A stretch of 64,000 nt of DNA from Planktotalea arctica (GTDB lineage Bacteria > Pseudomonadota > Alphaproteobacteria > Rhodobacterales > Rhodobacteraceae), in assembly GCF_002105285.1 (NCBI RefSeq), contig NZ_MUHR01000028.1, positions 17,868 through 81,867 of the forward strand, written 5' to 3'. Below the pieces are notes generated by a model that saw nothing but the letters and a program-made list of their open reading frames with translations, was not told the DNA's origin and did not search any database. Within the stretch, counting starts at the first letter, position 1; each line of letters opens with the position of its first letter. This document shows, in pieces, positions 37,155-47,879 of this stretch. A program made the position numbers and the translations under genes.

Positions 37155-37997
37155 TTATTTGGCCCTGCCGCTGTTTGAGGCAACGCCTGTGCTCAGCTCG
37201 ATGATTTCCGCTGTGATCGCTTCTTGGCGCACACGGCGCAGCCTCGCCTGAAATTCCTCCATTTCGCGGGCTATCTGGCGGGCGGCCGACGTCATCGCTT
37301 CCATGCGCGCCTCGTTTTCGGCGGCAAATGCGTGGAGGGCTGATTTGCAGACCTGAGCGTTGAAATAGTCCTGACCGAAGGACGTAAGCAGGGTGTAGCT
37401 TGGCAGTTGCATCACGGGCCGCTCCTTGGTGGCGGGTTCAAGATCGGACAGATCAATAGGAAACAAGCGCTGTCTGACAAGCGTGGGTCGTCCCGCCTCC
37501 CAGCCCGTGAAAATTACTTCAAACGCGTCTATGCGGCCTTGGTCCACCGCCGCGTAGATAGCAGTCGTTATTTTGTCAGCGAGTTTGGGAATGCCCGCAG
37601 TGTGCGATGGCAGCGGCGCTGTCCAATGCGGATCAAGTGCGCGTGCCTGCGCGATAGAGAGCCCGCGCGTGCCGATCAGGAACAGCGTTTCTGGATCAAG
37701 CGATGCATCAATGCTGTCCAGAACCCGTTCGCTGAAGGCCCCTGCAAACCCTTGCTCCGCACAGAATACCAGTAGGCCCAATTTCACGGCGTCTCGGTTA
37801 GGTCGCGTGCGACTTTCAGGCCCCATAACGCGCGACATAGCCGCCGCAATAATGCCCGCATAGCTATCCACCGCGTCCACTTGCGAGCGCGCAACATGCG
37901 CCCGCGCGGCGGCGATGCCTTTCATTGCATTCACAACCGCGCCAAGATCGCTGATACCGTCGATCCGTGCGCTGATATCGGCGAGGCGTTCGCTCAT
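37155..37997 (-). CDS. atpG: N-type ATPase gamma subunit
   Basis: 280 residues, with the two long terminal helices of the central shaft ([35 protein letters not shown] at the start, [27 protein letters not shown] at the end). It diverges from housekeeping gamma in the middle, as N-type subunits do. It is last in the operon, overlapping atpA by 4 bp. Confidence 0.9.
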   Translation of the reverse strand: MSERLADISARIDGISDLGAVVNAMKGIAAARAHVARSQVDAVDSYAGIIAAAMSRVMGPESRTRPNRDAVKLGLLVFCAEQGFAGAFSERVLDSIDASLDPETLFLIGTRGLSIAQARALDPHWTAPLPSHTAGIPKLADKITTAIYAAVDQGRIDAFEVIFTGWEAGRPTLVRQRLFPIDLSDLEPATKERPVMQLPSYTLLTSFGQDYFNAQVCKSALHAFAAENEARMEAMTSAARQIAREMEEFQARLRRVRQEAITAEIIELSTGVASNSGRAK

Positions 37998-39454
37998 GAT
38001 TCAGCAAGTGTCGCTGCAAACTGCGTGAGCGCGTTCATTAGCGTCTCGTCCGTTTCCTGATCCACGATTGCTGGTAACGCAGCACGAAACTTGGTGATCG
38101 CAGTAAGCGGTACTGGGTCGAGCACCCCCGCTTGCACAGCGCGCATAAGCGCCACCTCATCTTCCAGTCGCAGCGGCATATGTTGGGATTGGCGCAACGC
38201 CTCCCTGATCCGTGCCCCGCGCGTAAGTTGCGCGCGCACACGGCCATCGGGCACGCCGCCGAAACGGGTGAACACCTCCAACTCCAAGAACTGCGCGTAA
38301 TCCAGTCGCAACGTGCCAGCAGCTTTGCGCAATTCGGGGGCCTGCGTTTTGCCACCCACACGACTGACGCTCAGGCCCACATCGACGGCGGGTTTCTGGC
38401 CTTGATGGAACAATGCGGCGTCCAGCACGATTTGACCGTCTGTGATCGAAATCAGGTTGGTGGGGATATAGGCCGATAGGTTGCCAGAGTCTGTCTCTGC
38501 AATGGGCAAAGCAGATAGGGAGCCACCACCGCGTTCCTTTGACAGTTTGGCCGCGCGTTCCAGAAGGCGGGCATGGATGTAAAACACATCCCCCGGATAG
38601 GCTTCGCGGCCAGGGGATTGTCGGGTCAGTAGTGCTATCTCGCGATGGGTCGCAGCATGTTTGGAAAGGTCATCGATCACGATCAGCGCATGTTGGCCAT
38701 TGTCGCGAAAATGCTCTGCCATGGTCATACCTGCATAGGGCGCGATCCATTGCAGGCCGGGGGCTTCGGATGACCCTGCAACAACCACGATGCAGCGCGC
38801 GAAATTGCCTTGCACCTCAAGCGCGTCAATGGCGCGGCGCACGCTGGATGTTTTCTGCCCCACGGCCACGTAGATGCAAATCATATCGCTGCCCCGCTGC
38901 GCGATGAGTGCATCAATGGCTAGCGTGGTTTTTCCAGTGGAGTGGTCACCGACGATCAATTCGCGTTGCCCGCGTCCCAGCGCGAAAAGCGTATCCACGA
39001 CAACGACACCTGTTTGAACTGGCTCTGTCACAAGATCACGTTCGATAATGGACGGGGCGGGCTGTTCTATTGGTAAGTGCGTCGTTGCATTGATCAGCCC
39101 TTTGCCGTCTAGCGGGCGACCGAGTGGATCGACAACCCGGCCCAACAGCGCATCTCCGGTCGGCACGGTCACAACCTCGCCTGTGCCGAACACCGCATCC
39201 CCTGCTTCGACTTCGCTAGCAGCATCCAGCAAGACGCAGCCGATCAGATCAGGGTCCAGCACGCGTGCGAACCCTGTTTGGCCACCTTCAAAGCGCAAGA
39301 CCTCATCAAGGGTCACGCCCCGCAAGCCAGAGATCATCGCAACGCCGTCGCTGATTTCTTCGACGCGGCCCTTATGTGCGGTGCGGGGGACAAAGGAGAC
39401 AGATTTCAGCGCATTTTCGGTGGCGCTTACCCAAAGGGGCGTATCACGCGGCAT
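37994..39454 (-). CDS. atpA: N-type ATPase alpha subunit
   Basis: 486 residues. P-loop [13 protein letters not shown] (about 171-183), [12 protein letters not shown], and [49 protein letters not shown] are all present, so the nucleotide fold is intact. It is slightly shorter at the N-terminus than housekeeping alpha, where the usual OSCP-binding stretch is. It overlaps the stop of atpF by 11 bp. Confidence 0.93.
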   Translation of the reverse strand: MPRDTPLWVSATENALKSVSFVPRTAHKGRVEEISDGVAMISGLRGVTLDEVLRFEGGQTGFARVLDPDLIGCVLLDAASEVEAGDAVFGTGEVVTVPTGDALLGRVVDPLGRPLDGKGLINATTHLPIEQPAPSIIERDLVTEPVQTGVVVVDTLFALGRGQRELIVGDHSTGKTTLAIDALIAQRGSDMICIYVAVGQKTSSVRRAIDALEVQGNFARCIVVVAGSSEAPGLQWIAPYAGMTMAEHFRDNGQHALIVIDDLSKHAATHREIALLTRQSPGREAYPGDVFYIHARLLERAAKLSKERGGGSLSALPIAETDSGNLSAYIPTNLISITDGQIVLDAALFHQGQKPAVDVGLSVSRVGGKTQAPELRKAAGTLRLDYAQFLELEVFTRFGGVPDGRVRAQLTRGARIREALRQSQHMPLRLEDEVALMRAVQAGVLDPVPLTAITKFRAALPAIVDQETDETLMNALTQFAATLAES

Positions 39455-40178
39455 CGCGCACCGCCTTTTGGATCTGTTTCAGGTCAGCCTGCCAAGAATT
39501 ATGCAATGCAAAATGTGCACTGCGCAGTTCCAAACCGCCGATCAGATCGGGGTCCATGATAAATTTCAGTTTTGGCTTGCCGCCCAAAGCTGTTTGCAGC
39601 GCCTTTTCAATCTCCTTGTGGTCGACGGTCATATCGCTGGCCGTAACCACTTCGATCCCTTTTGGATCGTCCGACAAGGCGGTCAAATCGGCAGGTGGGA
39701 TGTCTGCGATTGCTTCGATAAGCTGCGACAGAAACGCGGATTGTGTGGCGGCGCTGTTCAAGCGCCCCAAAAGCCGCGCTGCGATCTTCATGGCCAATTC
39801 AGCGGCTTGGGTTTCGTTTTCTTTTTGCGCGGTCTCGCGGCCTTGTTCGATAGTCGTTTTAGCACTCGCCAACATCGCATCGGCTTTGTCGCGTGCTTCA
39901 GCCAACGTGTTCTTCGTCGTTGCGGCGGCTTCTTTCCGCGCGGTGTCCAAAATTTCGCTTCGCTCCGCTCCAATACCTGCGCGGTCTTGCATCACGTCTT
40001 CCAGTTCGTCGTCCATCTTGGTTTGTGTCGCTTCTGCCGTCTCGATCAGTGATGCAGCTTCTTCTTGTCGCTTGGCAATGGCCGCAGCGACGGGTCGCCA
40101 AAAGACGCGCGATAAGAGCCAGATAAGGATCAGGACATTGATGGCTTGTAGGCCCATTCCCCAAAAGTCGATGGTCAT
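39444..40178 (-). CDS. atpF: N-type ATPase b subunit with delta-like C-terminus
   Basis: 244 residues, much longer than a usual b subunit (about 160). One N-terminal membrane helix ([26 protein letters not shown]), a long charged coiled coil (about 30-130), then a globular C-terminal domain. The final part ([34 protein letters not shown]) resembles the C-terminus of the delta/OSCP subunit. The operon has no separate delta gene, so this protein probably does both jobs. Confidence 0.85.
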   Translation of the reverse strand: MTIDFWGMGLQAINVLILIWLLSRVFWRPVAAAIAKRQEEAASLIETAEATQTKMDDELEDVMQDRAGIGAERSEILDTARKEAAATTKNTLAEARDKADAMLASAKTTIEQGRETAQKENETQAAELAMKIAARLLGRLNSAATQSAFLSQLIEAIADIPPADLTALSDDPKGIEVVTASDMTVDHKEIEKALQTALGGKPKLKFIMDPDLIGGLELRSAHFALHNSWQADLKQIQKAVRDAA

Positions 40179-40182
40179 GCGC

Positions 40183-40428
40183 TCAACCCAGCAACGGATT
40201 GGCGAAAATCAACAAAAGCGCGATCACGAGGCAGTAGATTGCGGTCGTCTCGATCATCGCCAATCCAACGAACAGCGTGCGCGAAATTGTGTTTGCCGCC
40301 TCCGGCTGACGCGCGATAGCATCCATCGCGGCGGCAACGGCACGCCCTTCTGCGAGGGCAGGGCCGAGTGCACCGAACGCAACGGCAAAAGCGGCGCCAA
40401 AGATACTGGCAAGTGCGAGATAATCCAT
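40183..40428 (-). CDS. atpE: N-type ATPase c subunit
   Basis: 81 residues, two membrane helices joined by the polar loop ARQPEA. The ion-binding glutamate is E60 in GLAMIETTAIY, followed by two threonines. A second glutamate, E27, sits in helix 1 (GPALAEGRA). Two carboxylates plus Thr are typical of N-type rings. Sodium or proton use cannot be settled from this alone, since a characterised N-type ring with similar layout is proton-specific. Confidence 0.92.
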   Translation of the reverse strand: MDYLALASIFGAAFAVAFGALGPALAEGRAVAAAMDAIARQPEAANTISRTLFVGLAMIETTAIYCLVIALLLIFANPLLG

Positions 40429-41117
40429 TATTTTTCCTGTCGTTTAGGGTTAAGACGCTGGCCGTCCTCAACCGTGGATGTGATGAAAACCATGGCCAGA
40501 ACGGCGAAGATATAGGCCTGTACCAGCCCTGTGAGCACATCGAGTGCCATAAGTGGGATCGGCACGAGAAGTCCCGCGAGGGAGGCGACAATGCCAACCA
40601 CGAACACGCCGCTCATTACATTGCCGAACAGACGTACAAACATTGAAAAGACGCGCGTCAGGCTTTGCAGGATGTTGAGCGGGATCATGACCGGATTGGG
40701 CGCGGCGAAGGATTTGAGATAGCCAAGGGGTCCACTGCCTTTTACCCCGAACCAGATGACTGAAACGAAGACGAGGATTGCCAAAGCAGCATCGGTTTCG
40801 AGGCCCGCTGTTGGCGGCTCGACTCCCGGGATAAGGGAGGACCAATTCGCGACGAGGATGAACAGGAACAACGTTCCGATGAAGCTGCGATAGGGCGCTG
40901 GGGACGCGCCGGTTGTCTCGTTGATTTGCGTGTCCAGGGTTGTGACGATCAGTTCTATCGCGGCTTGGCGCTTGCTTGGAAGCAGGGTGAGTTGCCGCGT
41001 GAGAAAGAACGCGCTACCGACCAGCAAGAGCATGATCACCCATGTCGTAACAATCGCTTGCGTGATTGCCAAAGGGCCAAGTTGAAACAACACATTAGGG
41101 TCTAGTGGAGACATCAT
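40428..41117 (-). CDS. atpB: N-type ATPase a subunit
   Basis: 229 residues with about five to six membrane helices. The essential arginine helix near the middle is SLTRVFSMFVRLFGNVMSGVFVVGIVASL, matching the R-x-x-x-N pattern, and the last helices hold VLTGLVQAYIFAVLAMVFI. AGGA sits seven bases before the ATG at 41117; another ATG follows directly at 41114. It overlaps the atpR stop. Confidence 0.92.
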   Translation of the reverse strand: MMSPLDPNVLFQLGPLAITQAIVTTWVIMLLLVGSAFFLTRQLTLLPSKRQAAIELIVTTLDTQINETTGASPAPYRSFIGTLFLFILVANWSSLIPGVEPPTAGLETDAALAILVFVSVIWFGVKGSGPLGYLKSFAAPNPVMIPLNILQSLTRVFSMFVRLFGNVMSGVFVVGIVASLAGLLVPIPLMALDVLTGLVQAYIFAVLAMVFITSTVEDGQRLNPKRQEK

Positions 41118-41404
41118 AGCGCGTCCTTTCGAATGTTGCGCAGCATCAGGGCCTTGGCGCAAAGCAGACCCGCAAGCGTGGCCAGCAAGGCAAGCCCGCC
41201 CCCTAAAACAGCGATGAGGAAACCCGTGATCAATAGCGAAAGACGCCCCAATGTCAGCGCCAATGCAAGAAGCGGTTGGTCTTCTTTCACGATGAGATCA
41301 GCGGTCGCACGCAGAGCGCGGAAGTAGCCGTATCCGATAAACAGACCCGCGAGAAAACACACAGGCAGTATGGCGAATAGGGGTATAGTTGAGAGATCAA
41401 TCAT
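41114..41404 (-). CDS. atpR: N-type ATPase accessory subunit AtpR
   Basis: 96 residues with three hydrophobic segments (LFAILPVCFLAGLFIGYGYFRALR, LALALTLGRLSLLITGFLIAVL and GGGLALLATLAGLLCAKALML). Arginines sit inside or next to the first helix. AtpR occurs only in N-type operons between atpQ and atpB and is thought to help insert the c ring. Confidence 0.85.
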   Translation of the reverse strand: MIDLSTIPLFAILPVCFLAGLFIGYGYFRALRATADLIVKEDQPLLALALTLGRLSLLITGFLIAVLGGGLALLATLAGLLCAKALMLRNIRKDAL

Positions 41405-41681
41405 TTTGTATTCATCCATTTCCAAGCGGTCCAGCCGCCAAGGCAGACGCCCAAAAGCATCAAAGGCGCACTCCAGAAAACGCCGGTTTCAAATTGCCGA
41501 TCAAGCCAGCGACCAGCCGATAGACCCACCAAAGTTGGAACCACAAAGATCCAGCCCAGCACCCCGATTTGTGCCAGTTGCCGGCCGACGGACATATCAC
41601 CATCACGCAACCAATGCGCGCGGCGCTCATGGCGCAGGCGCGTTTGCACGACGAGGGGGTCGTCGTCAGGTTGAGGGCGGT

Positions 41682-41685
<4 letters not shown>
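41401..41685 (-). CDS. atpQ: N-type ATPase accessory subunit AtpQ (AtpI/AtpZ-like)
   Basis: 94 residues. The first 45 are polar and charged; two membrane helices follow (IGVLGWIFVVPTLVGLSAGRWLD and WSAPLMLLGVCLGGWTAWKWM). G-rich helices and the D/RQFET turn match the AtpI/AtpZ/AtpQ group. It overlaps atpC and atpR by 4 bp each. Confidence 0.85.
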
Positions 41686-43690
<2,005 letters not shown>

Positions 43691-43692
43691 TC

Positions 43693-43968
43693 ATGAAAAA
43701 TGTGGCGTTTACCTGTGCCTGCATATCCATTTTGGGGCTTTCAGCCTGTCAAAACCTGACCAGCGATCAACGAACTGTCGCTGGGGTCGCAGGGGGTGCT
43801 GCGGCTGGATTAATCACTGCCGAAGCGTTGGGTGCTAACAAAAACTGGCGGTTGATTTCTGCGCTAGGGGGTGCTGCGGCTGGAACTATGATCGCGCAAA
43901 ACCAGAACCGAAAAGTGTGCGCGTATGCGCGAGGCGACGGGACCTACTATGAAGCCGCTTGCCCTTAG
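43693..43968 (+). CDS. Small glycine-zipper lipoprotein
   Basis: 91 residues. A lipoprotein signal peptide ends in the lipobox ILGLSAC (Cys at about residue 18). Two glycine-zipper stretches follow (VAGVAGGAAAGLITAEALGA and ISALGGAAAGTMIAQNQ), and a short Cys-containing end. Proteins like this sit in the outer membrane (Rick/OmpA-linked 17-kDa antigen type). GGAG precedes the ATG at 43693. Function unknown. Confidence 0.75.
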   Translation: MKNVAFTCACISILGLSACQNLTSDQRTVAGVAGGAAAGLITAEALGANKNWRLISALGGAAAGTMIAQNQNRKVCAYARGDGTYYEAACP

Positions 43969-44138
43969 AAATTTGCGACTTCCTCGAATTAGGTTAAAGT
44001 CAGAAGAATTGGGCGCGCTTGAACACAGTGCGCCCCTTTTTTGAACAATCCACTAGAAATTCAAAGCGCCTTCTCACGCGATCATCTGTCTGCCGGCTGT
44101 CGATGCGCAAAGGGCTGGAGGATCGAAAAGTTCTACCA

Positions 44139-44152
44139 CTAATCCTCATCAG
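44139..44152. promoter_or_regulatory. FNR/CRP-type dyad CTAAT-CCTC-ATCAG
   Basis: Lies 70 bp upstream of the cupin gene; one arm position mismatches. Confidence 0.55.
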
Positions 44153-44221
44153 TGCATCAATTCAGTATTTGAATAAAATTTTGGCAGCAGCGCTTTTGTT
44201 GCACAAAAGGGGAGTTTAACC

Positions 44222-44641
44222 GTGATTGGATTTACAGGAAATATCGAAGAGCTGACGGAAGAGAACACGAATTTCAGGCGCGTGCTTTATTCGGGGGCCA
44301 AGTTGCAATTGGTGCTTATGTCGCTTGAACCGGGGGAAGAGATCGGCGGTGAAATTCACGCCGACACAGATCAGTTCTTTCGCTTTGAAGATGGCGAAGG
44401 GCGGTTGGTGCTTGATGGTGTGACCCATAAAGTAGGCCCTGGCGTTGGTGTTGTCGTGCCTGCGGGCGCGCATCACAACGTGATTTGTACGGGACATGAC
44501 ACGCTAAAGCTCTATACGATCTATGGCCCTGCGCATCATCAGGATCAACTGGTTCAAAAGACAAAGGCGCAAGCAGATAAGTCGCACGAACACTTTGATG
44601 GTCGCGCGACAGAGCAGGTGGCAAAAGCTGTTCGGATCTAA
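44222..44641 (+). CDS. Cupin-domain protein
   Basis: 139 residues starting at a GTG with GGGGAG upstream. The cupin motifs are clear: GEEIGGEIHADTDQFFRFEDGEGRLVLDG (metal ligands His and Glu/Gln) and GVGVVVPAGAHHNVICTG. The C-terminal tail is rich in charged residues. Single-domain cupins bind a metal and act in sugar or small-molecule chemistry; the substrate is unknown. It is controlled as part of the island by the dyad upstream. Confidence 0.85.
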   Translation: MIGFTGNIEELTEENTNFRRVLYSGAKLQLVLMSLEPGEEIGGEIHADTDQFFRFEDGEGRLVLDGVTHKVGPGVGVVVPAGAHHNVICTGHDTLKLYTIYGPAHHQDQLVQKTKAQADKSHEHFDGRATEQVAKAVRI

Positions 44642-44677
44642 ATGCTCAAGGTCGAGAACGATAAAACTCTTCCAGCG

Positions 44678-44700
44678 AGATGGCCCCTTTAGGGCCATCT
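44678..44700. terminator. Hairpin between convergent genes
   Basis: AGATGGCCC pairs perfectly with GGGCCATCT around CTTTA. It lies between the rightward cupin gene and the leftward 60-residue gene and could end both transcripts. No T run follows, so strength is uncertain. Confidence 0.7.
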
Positions 44701-44726
44701 AAGCCAACATGCAGAAAGATGCGTTT

Positions 44727-44909
44727 TCAGACTGGTACGTTGTCAAACAGATCGTCTTTGCGCGCCAGCGGAGCAACTTCGCGTGCGGTTTTTGCGGGTG
44801 TCTTTGGTTGAGGCAAATCAGACCCCTTCTTTTTGATGTCAATTTCGGGTTTCACGTCTTTGTTGTCTTCAACTTTTTGCGTCTTTTTCTCTAGGTCTTT
44901 GAAACTCAT
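44727..44909 (-). CDS. Small lysine-rich hypothetical protein
   Basis: 60 residues (MSFKDLEKKTQKVEDNKDVKPEIDIKKKGSD...), highly charged, with no hydrophobic core; likely unstructured or acting by binding. Not recognised. An FNR-type dyad sits 96 bp upstream and a terminator lies downstream, which together make it believable as a gene. Confidence 0.6.
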   Translation of the reverse strand: MSFKDLEKKTQKVEDNKDVKPEIDIKKKGSDLPQPKTPAKTAREVAPLARKDDLFDNVPV

Positions 44910-45004
44910 GCTGTACTCGCTTTCGTTTTAAGTTTTGCGGTTTCATGGCCGCTAAAAACAACAACAGCCACGCGTAGATTTTAGCGTAGTCAAACAGCGG
45001 CGCA

Positions 45005-45018
45005 CTAATTCAGGTTAA
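45005..45018. promoter_or_regulatory. FNR/CRP-type dyad CTAAT-TCAG-GTTAA
   Basis: Sits between the divergent 44909 gene (96 bp away) and the CbpA-like gene (108 bp away). Confidence 0.5.
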
Positions 45019-45125
45019 GGTGTGCGGTGAAAAATTGGCTAAGATCAGACCAAGCCGAAGGCGAGAATAATCATCAGGCCATAGGGTCGAGGTTCTTGCG
45101 ATTGGTTCAAGAAAAAGGCGCATAT

Positions 45126-46055
45126 ATGCCCAATGATCCCTACGTCGCGCTTGGATTAGCGAAAACGGCTACGGCTGCTGACATCAAAAAAGCGTATCGC
45201 AAATTGGTACGTACAAGCCATCCTGACCTGAACCCTGATGATGCAGGCGCGGAGGCCAGATTTAAAGAAATTACCGCCGCTTATGAAATTCTGAAAGACA
45301 CGGAAACACGAACGCGCTTTGATGCGGGTGAAATTGATGGCCTAGGTGCCGAGCGTGCGCAGCGACAATATTATCGCGACTTCGCGGGTGGCCCAGTGAA
45401 TGCGTATCAAAACAGGGAAGGTTTTGGATCAAACGCGGACCCCGCAGATATTTTCGCTGAAATTCTGCGCAACCGCGCGCGTGGTGGTGCAGGTGGATTT
45501 CAATCACCCGGCGCACATGCGCGGTATTCGCTGGAGGTTCCTTTTTTGGAGGCAGCCAAAGGCACCAAAACAACGATTACACTGCCGGATGGTCAAAGCC
45601 TATCCGTGGCAATCCCGCGCGGCACTGAAGATGGCCAGACCTTGCGATTACGCGGTAAAGGCGCTGCTGGCTTTGGTGGGGGACCGACCGGAGATGCACT
45701 GATCACCGTTCTTGTGCGTCCTCATTCGATCTTTCAACGTGAGGGCAATGATATCCTGATCACTCTGCCAATCAGCTTTGACGAGGCGATTTTGGGTGGC
45801 AAGGTAACGGCCCCCACAATTGACGGATCTGTTCAGGTAACCATTCCTGCCAACGCGAGTCCAGGCCAGATTTTGCGCCTACGTGGTCGCGGGATCGAGC
45901 GGGCAGGAACAAAGATCAAAGGCGATCAGAAGATTGAATTGAAGATCGTTGTACCACCAGCGGACAATCAAAGCCTGCGCGCCTTCCTGTCTGAGTGGCG
46001 CAAAACGCAATCATTCGAGCCGCGCGCAGATTTTATGAAAGAGGTAGTAGCATGA
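45126..46055 (+). CDS. DnaJ/CbpA-type co-chaperone
   Basis: 309 residues. An N-terminal J domain (PNDPYVALGLAKTATAADIKKAYRKLVRTSHPDLNPDD; the HPD motif is present) is followed by a G/F linker (FGSNADPADIFAEI) and two C-terminal peptide-binding beta domains (SLEVPFLEAAKGTKTTITLPDGQSLSVAIPRGTEDGQTLRLRGKG). There is no zinc-finger region, so it is CbpA-like rather than DnaJ. It stimulates DnaK. I chose the ATG at 45126; a GTG at 45027 is in frame but less likely. The last codons overlap cbpM. Confidence 0.88.
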   Translation: MPNDPYVALGLAKTATAADIKKAYRKLVRTSHPDLNPDDAGAEARFKEITAAYEILKDTETRTRFDAGEIDGLGAERAQRQYYRDFAGGPVNAYQNREGFGSNADPADIFAEILRNRARGGAGGFQSPGAHARYSLEVPFLEAAKGTKTTITLPDGQSLSVAIPRGTEDGQTLRLRGKGAAGFGGGPTGDALITVLVRPHSIFQREGNDILITLPISFDEAILGGKVTAPTIDGSVQVTIPANASPGQILRLRGRGIERAGTKIKGDQKIELKIVVPPADNQSLRAFLSEWRKTQSFEPRADFMKEVVA

Positions 46056-46393
46056 GTGAGTGGTGTTCAGAGGACGAGGTAGTGACCACCGTCATCCGTT
46101 TAACCCGCACGCAATTGGTACGTTTCGTTGAGGTCGAGTTAATTAAACCGCAACGAACGAGCGGTGGAAATGTCTTTCGCCAAATTGATATCGCGCGGTT
46201 AGAGCTGCTGTGTGATCTCACTTTGGACTTTGATCTGGATGAGATAGGCCTAGGGGTCGTGATTTCTCTGATAGATCAGCTGCACGCAGCACGGCAAGAT
46301 TTGGCCGTGATGGCACAGGCAATTGATCAGTTGCCCATTCAAGAACGCGCCTGTGTTTTAGCATCTCTCGGACGGTCCTTAACTGTGCTTTGA
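46052..46393 (+). CDS. CbpM-like chaperone modulator
   Basis: 113 residues. The N-terminal MerR-like helical part is LTRTQLVRFVEVELIKPQRTSGGNVFRQIDIARLELLCDL and the C-terminal helices are FDLDEIGLGVVISLIDQLHAARQDL. CbpM inhibits CbpA by binding its J domain. It overlaps the CbpA gene by 4 bp (ATGA). Confidence 0.8.
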   Translation: MSEWCSEDEVVTTVIRLTRTQLVRFVEVELIKPQRTSGGNVFRQIDIARLELLCDLTLDFDLDEIGLGVVISLIDQLHAARQDLAVMAQAIDQLPIQERACVLASLGRSLTVL

Positions 46394-46396
46394 GGA

Positions 46397-46767
46397 TTAT
46401 GCAGTAGCGGCCAACCAAGCCTCTGCCGCGTCACGCTCATCTGGCTCGAAACTCTTGATCTCCAAGCCAGGAAAAAGAGCGCCATCAACTGCGGCGGCCT
46501 TTCTGAGCCAATTTTCATCACTCAGAACGGCGCATTTATCGAGCCTCGTGAGCAGCGCGAACAGGCTTGGCAGGCGCACGATTCAACGCCGATCGCGCCG
46601 AGTGTTGGCAAAGAGAAATCTGAAATCTTATAGAGTATTTTCCCGCCGCTCAAATCTTGAAATTGCTTAATCAACCCGGCTAAAGCGACGGCCATTTCGA
46701 TTGCATCAATCTTGCCGCTTATTTCAAGGTCGACTCTGTCGTCTGATAGCTTGGTGATCTTCAACAT
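46397..46767 (-). pseudogene. SpoIIAA/STAS-like protein, frameshifted
   Basis: The first frame (46767 leftward) encodes MLKITKLSDDRVDLEISGKIDAIEMAVALAGLIKQFQDLSGGKILYKISDFSLPTLGAIGVE; the second frame, ending at 46397, continues RLPSLFALLTRLDKCAVLSDENWLRKAAAVDGALFPGLEIKSFEPDERDAAEAWLA. Both halves match one SpoIIAA-like domain of about 120 residues. The break is a single missing base near 46581-46587. GGAG precedes the ATG. Probably in the peroxiredoxin operon. Confidence 0.75.
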
Positions 46768-46808
46768 GCTGAATCTCCTTTTTTATTCATTCTGGTGGTT
46801 AACTTAGC

Positions 46809-46991
46809 TTATCGGGTGGAATGCTGATCCACCAAGACGGCCTGATCGCCAAGCAAGCTGATATCGTACCGGCTGAAACCAACCGCGCGCAGATTGTAAT
46901 ACGCAGCTTGCAGGGTTTCGAGCGCATCAAACACGCCAACTGCTTCTGGAATGTTGATGACAGTCGTTTTGCCTTTTTTCAACGTGTTCAT
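46809..46991 (-). CDS. Small YflT/general-stress-type domain, probably truncated
   Basis: 60 residues (AVGVFDALETLQAAYYNLRAVGFSRYDISLLGDQ) matching the first part of heat-induced stress proteins of the YflT type, which usually run to about 150 residues with a glycine zipper. Here the frame stops soon after DISLLGDQ. It may be a fragment or a short paralogue. It lies between the peroxiredoxin gene and the SpoIIAA-like gene, all leftward. Confidence 0.5.
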   Translation of the reverse strand: MNTLKKGKTTVINIPEAVGVFDALETLQAAYYNLRAVGFSRYDISLLGDQAVLVDQHSTR

Positions 46992-47051
46992 TTTAAACGT
47001 CTTTCTTGTGGATCAATTGGTGTCCGCTTCGACTGCGGGGTAGAGCCAGAT

Positions 47052-47678
47052 TTAAAGCGTCGTTGTGCGCAGGTACCGGCGTACCTCGGTCCAGCCTTGT
47101 GGAAACAGGTCTTTCGCTTGTGAATCCGTGATCGACGTGGGGATGATGACTTTGCTGCCTGGCACCCAGTCCGCTGGGGTGGCGATCTGCTTTGCATCGG
47201 CCGTTTGAAGGGCATCGATCACCCGCAGGATTTCATCGAAATTGCGACCCACATTCATCGGATAGGTCATGGTCAGGCGAATCTTATGGTCGGGATCGAT
47301 GATAAAGACCGAACGCACGGCGGCGGTGGTGCTCTCATGATCGTGGATCATGTCATACAGCCGTGCCACAGTGCTATCTGGGTCGGCTACAATCGGGAAC
47401 GTAACACGCGTATTTTGTGTGTCGTTCACGTCTTTGATCCAATCCATATGCTCCGCGACGCCATCAGTCGACAGCCCGAGGGGCTTCACATGGCGTTTTG
47501 AAAACTCGGCGGACAGCTGAGCCGTTCGCCCGATTTCGGTTGTGCAAACAGGTGTAAAATCGCCCGGATGGCTAAAGAAGAACACCCAATCTTCGCCGAT
47601 CCAGTCGTGAAACGTGATGGTTCCTGTCGTCGTTTCCGCGGTGAAATCAGGGGCGATATCGCCGATATGAAGGCTCAT
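47052..47678 (-). CDS. 1-Cys peroxiredoxin (Prx6 type)
   Basis: 208 residues that reduce peroxides with a single cysteine. The motif FFSHPGDFTPVCTTEIGR (about 34-51) contains the peroxidatic Cys; the C-terminal half has TYPMNVGRNFDEILRVIDALQ and PADWVPGSKVIIPTSI, typical of the Prx6 group. There is no resolving Cys. The start is at 47678; the open frame continues upstream without coding signal. The FNR-type dyad is 75 bp upstream. Confidence 0.92.
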   Translation of the reverse strand: MSLHIGDIAPDFTAETTTGTITFHDWIGEDWVFFFSHPGDFTPVCTTEIGRTAQLSAEFSKRHVKPLGLSTDGVAEHMDWIKDVNDTQNTRVTFPIVADPDSTVARLYDMIHDHESTTAAVRSVFIIDPDHKIRLTMTYPMNVGRNFDEILRVIDALQTADAKQIATPADWVPGSKVIIPTSITDSQAKDLFPQGWTEVRRYLRTTTL

Positions 47679-47752
47679 GTGATGGGTTCCTTTGTTGGAT
47701 GCGCGGCAGCGGTGCCACGTCACCAGTATGGCGATGGTGAAAGGTGCGGGAA

Positions 47753-47766
47753 CTAATCCTGATCAG
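47753..47766. promoter_or_regulatory. FNR/CRP-type dyad CTAAT-CCTG-ATCAG
   Basis: Located in a divergent promoter region: 75 bp from the peroxiredoxin start and 114 bp from the rightward DUF883-like gene. Confidence 0.55.
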
Positions 47767-47879
47767 TGCGAGAGCGCAGAAATTGATCCAGACAAGATTT
47801 ACAGAAACACAGGTAAGACGCCGTGGAATAAGAACACGCGGCGCCACTTTGCCTTCATTTAAAATGCATGGATTTTTCA

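Noticed and set aside
39048..40515. Long rightward frames opposite atpA/atpF/atpE
   Set aside because: Shadow frames of the N-type ATPase operon; no independent start signals or families.
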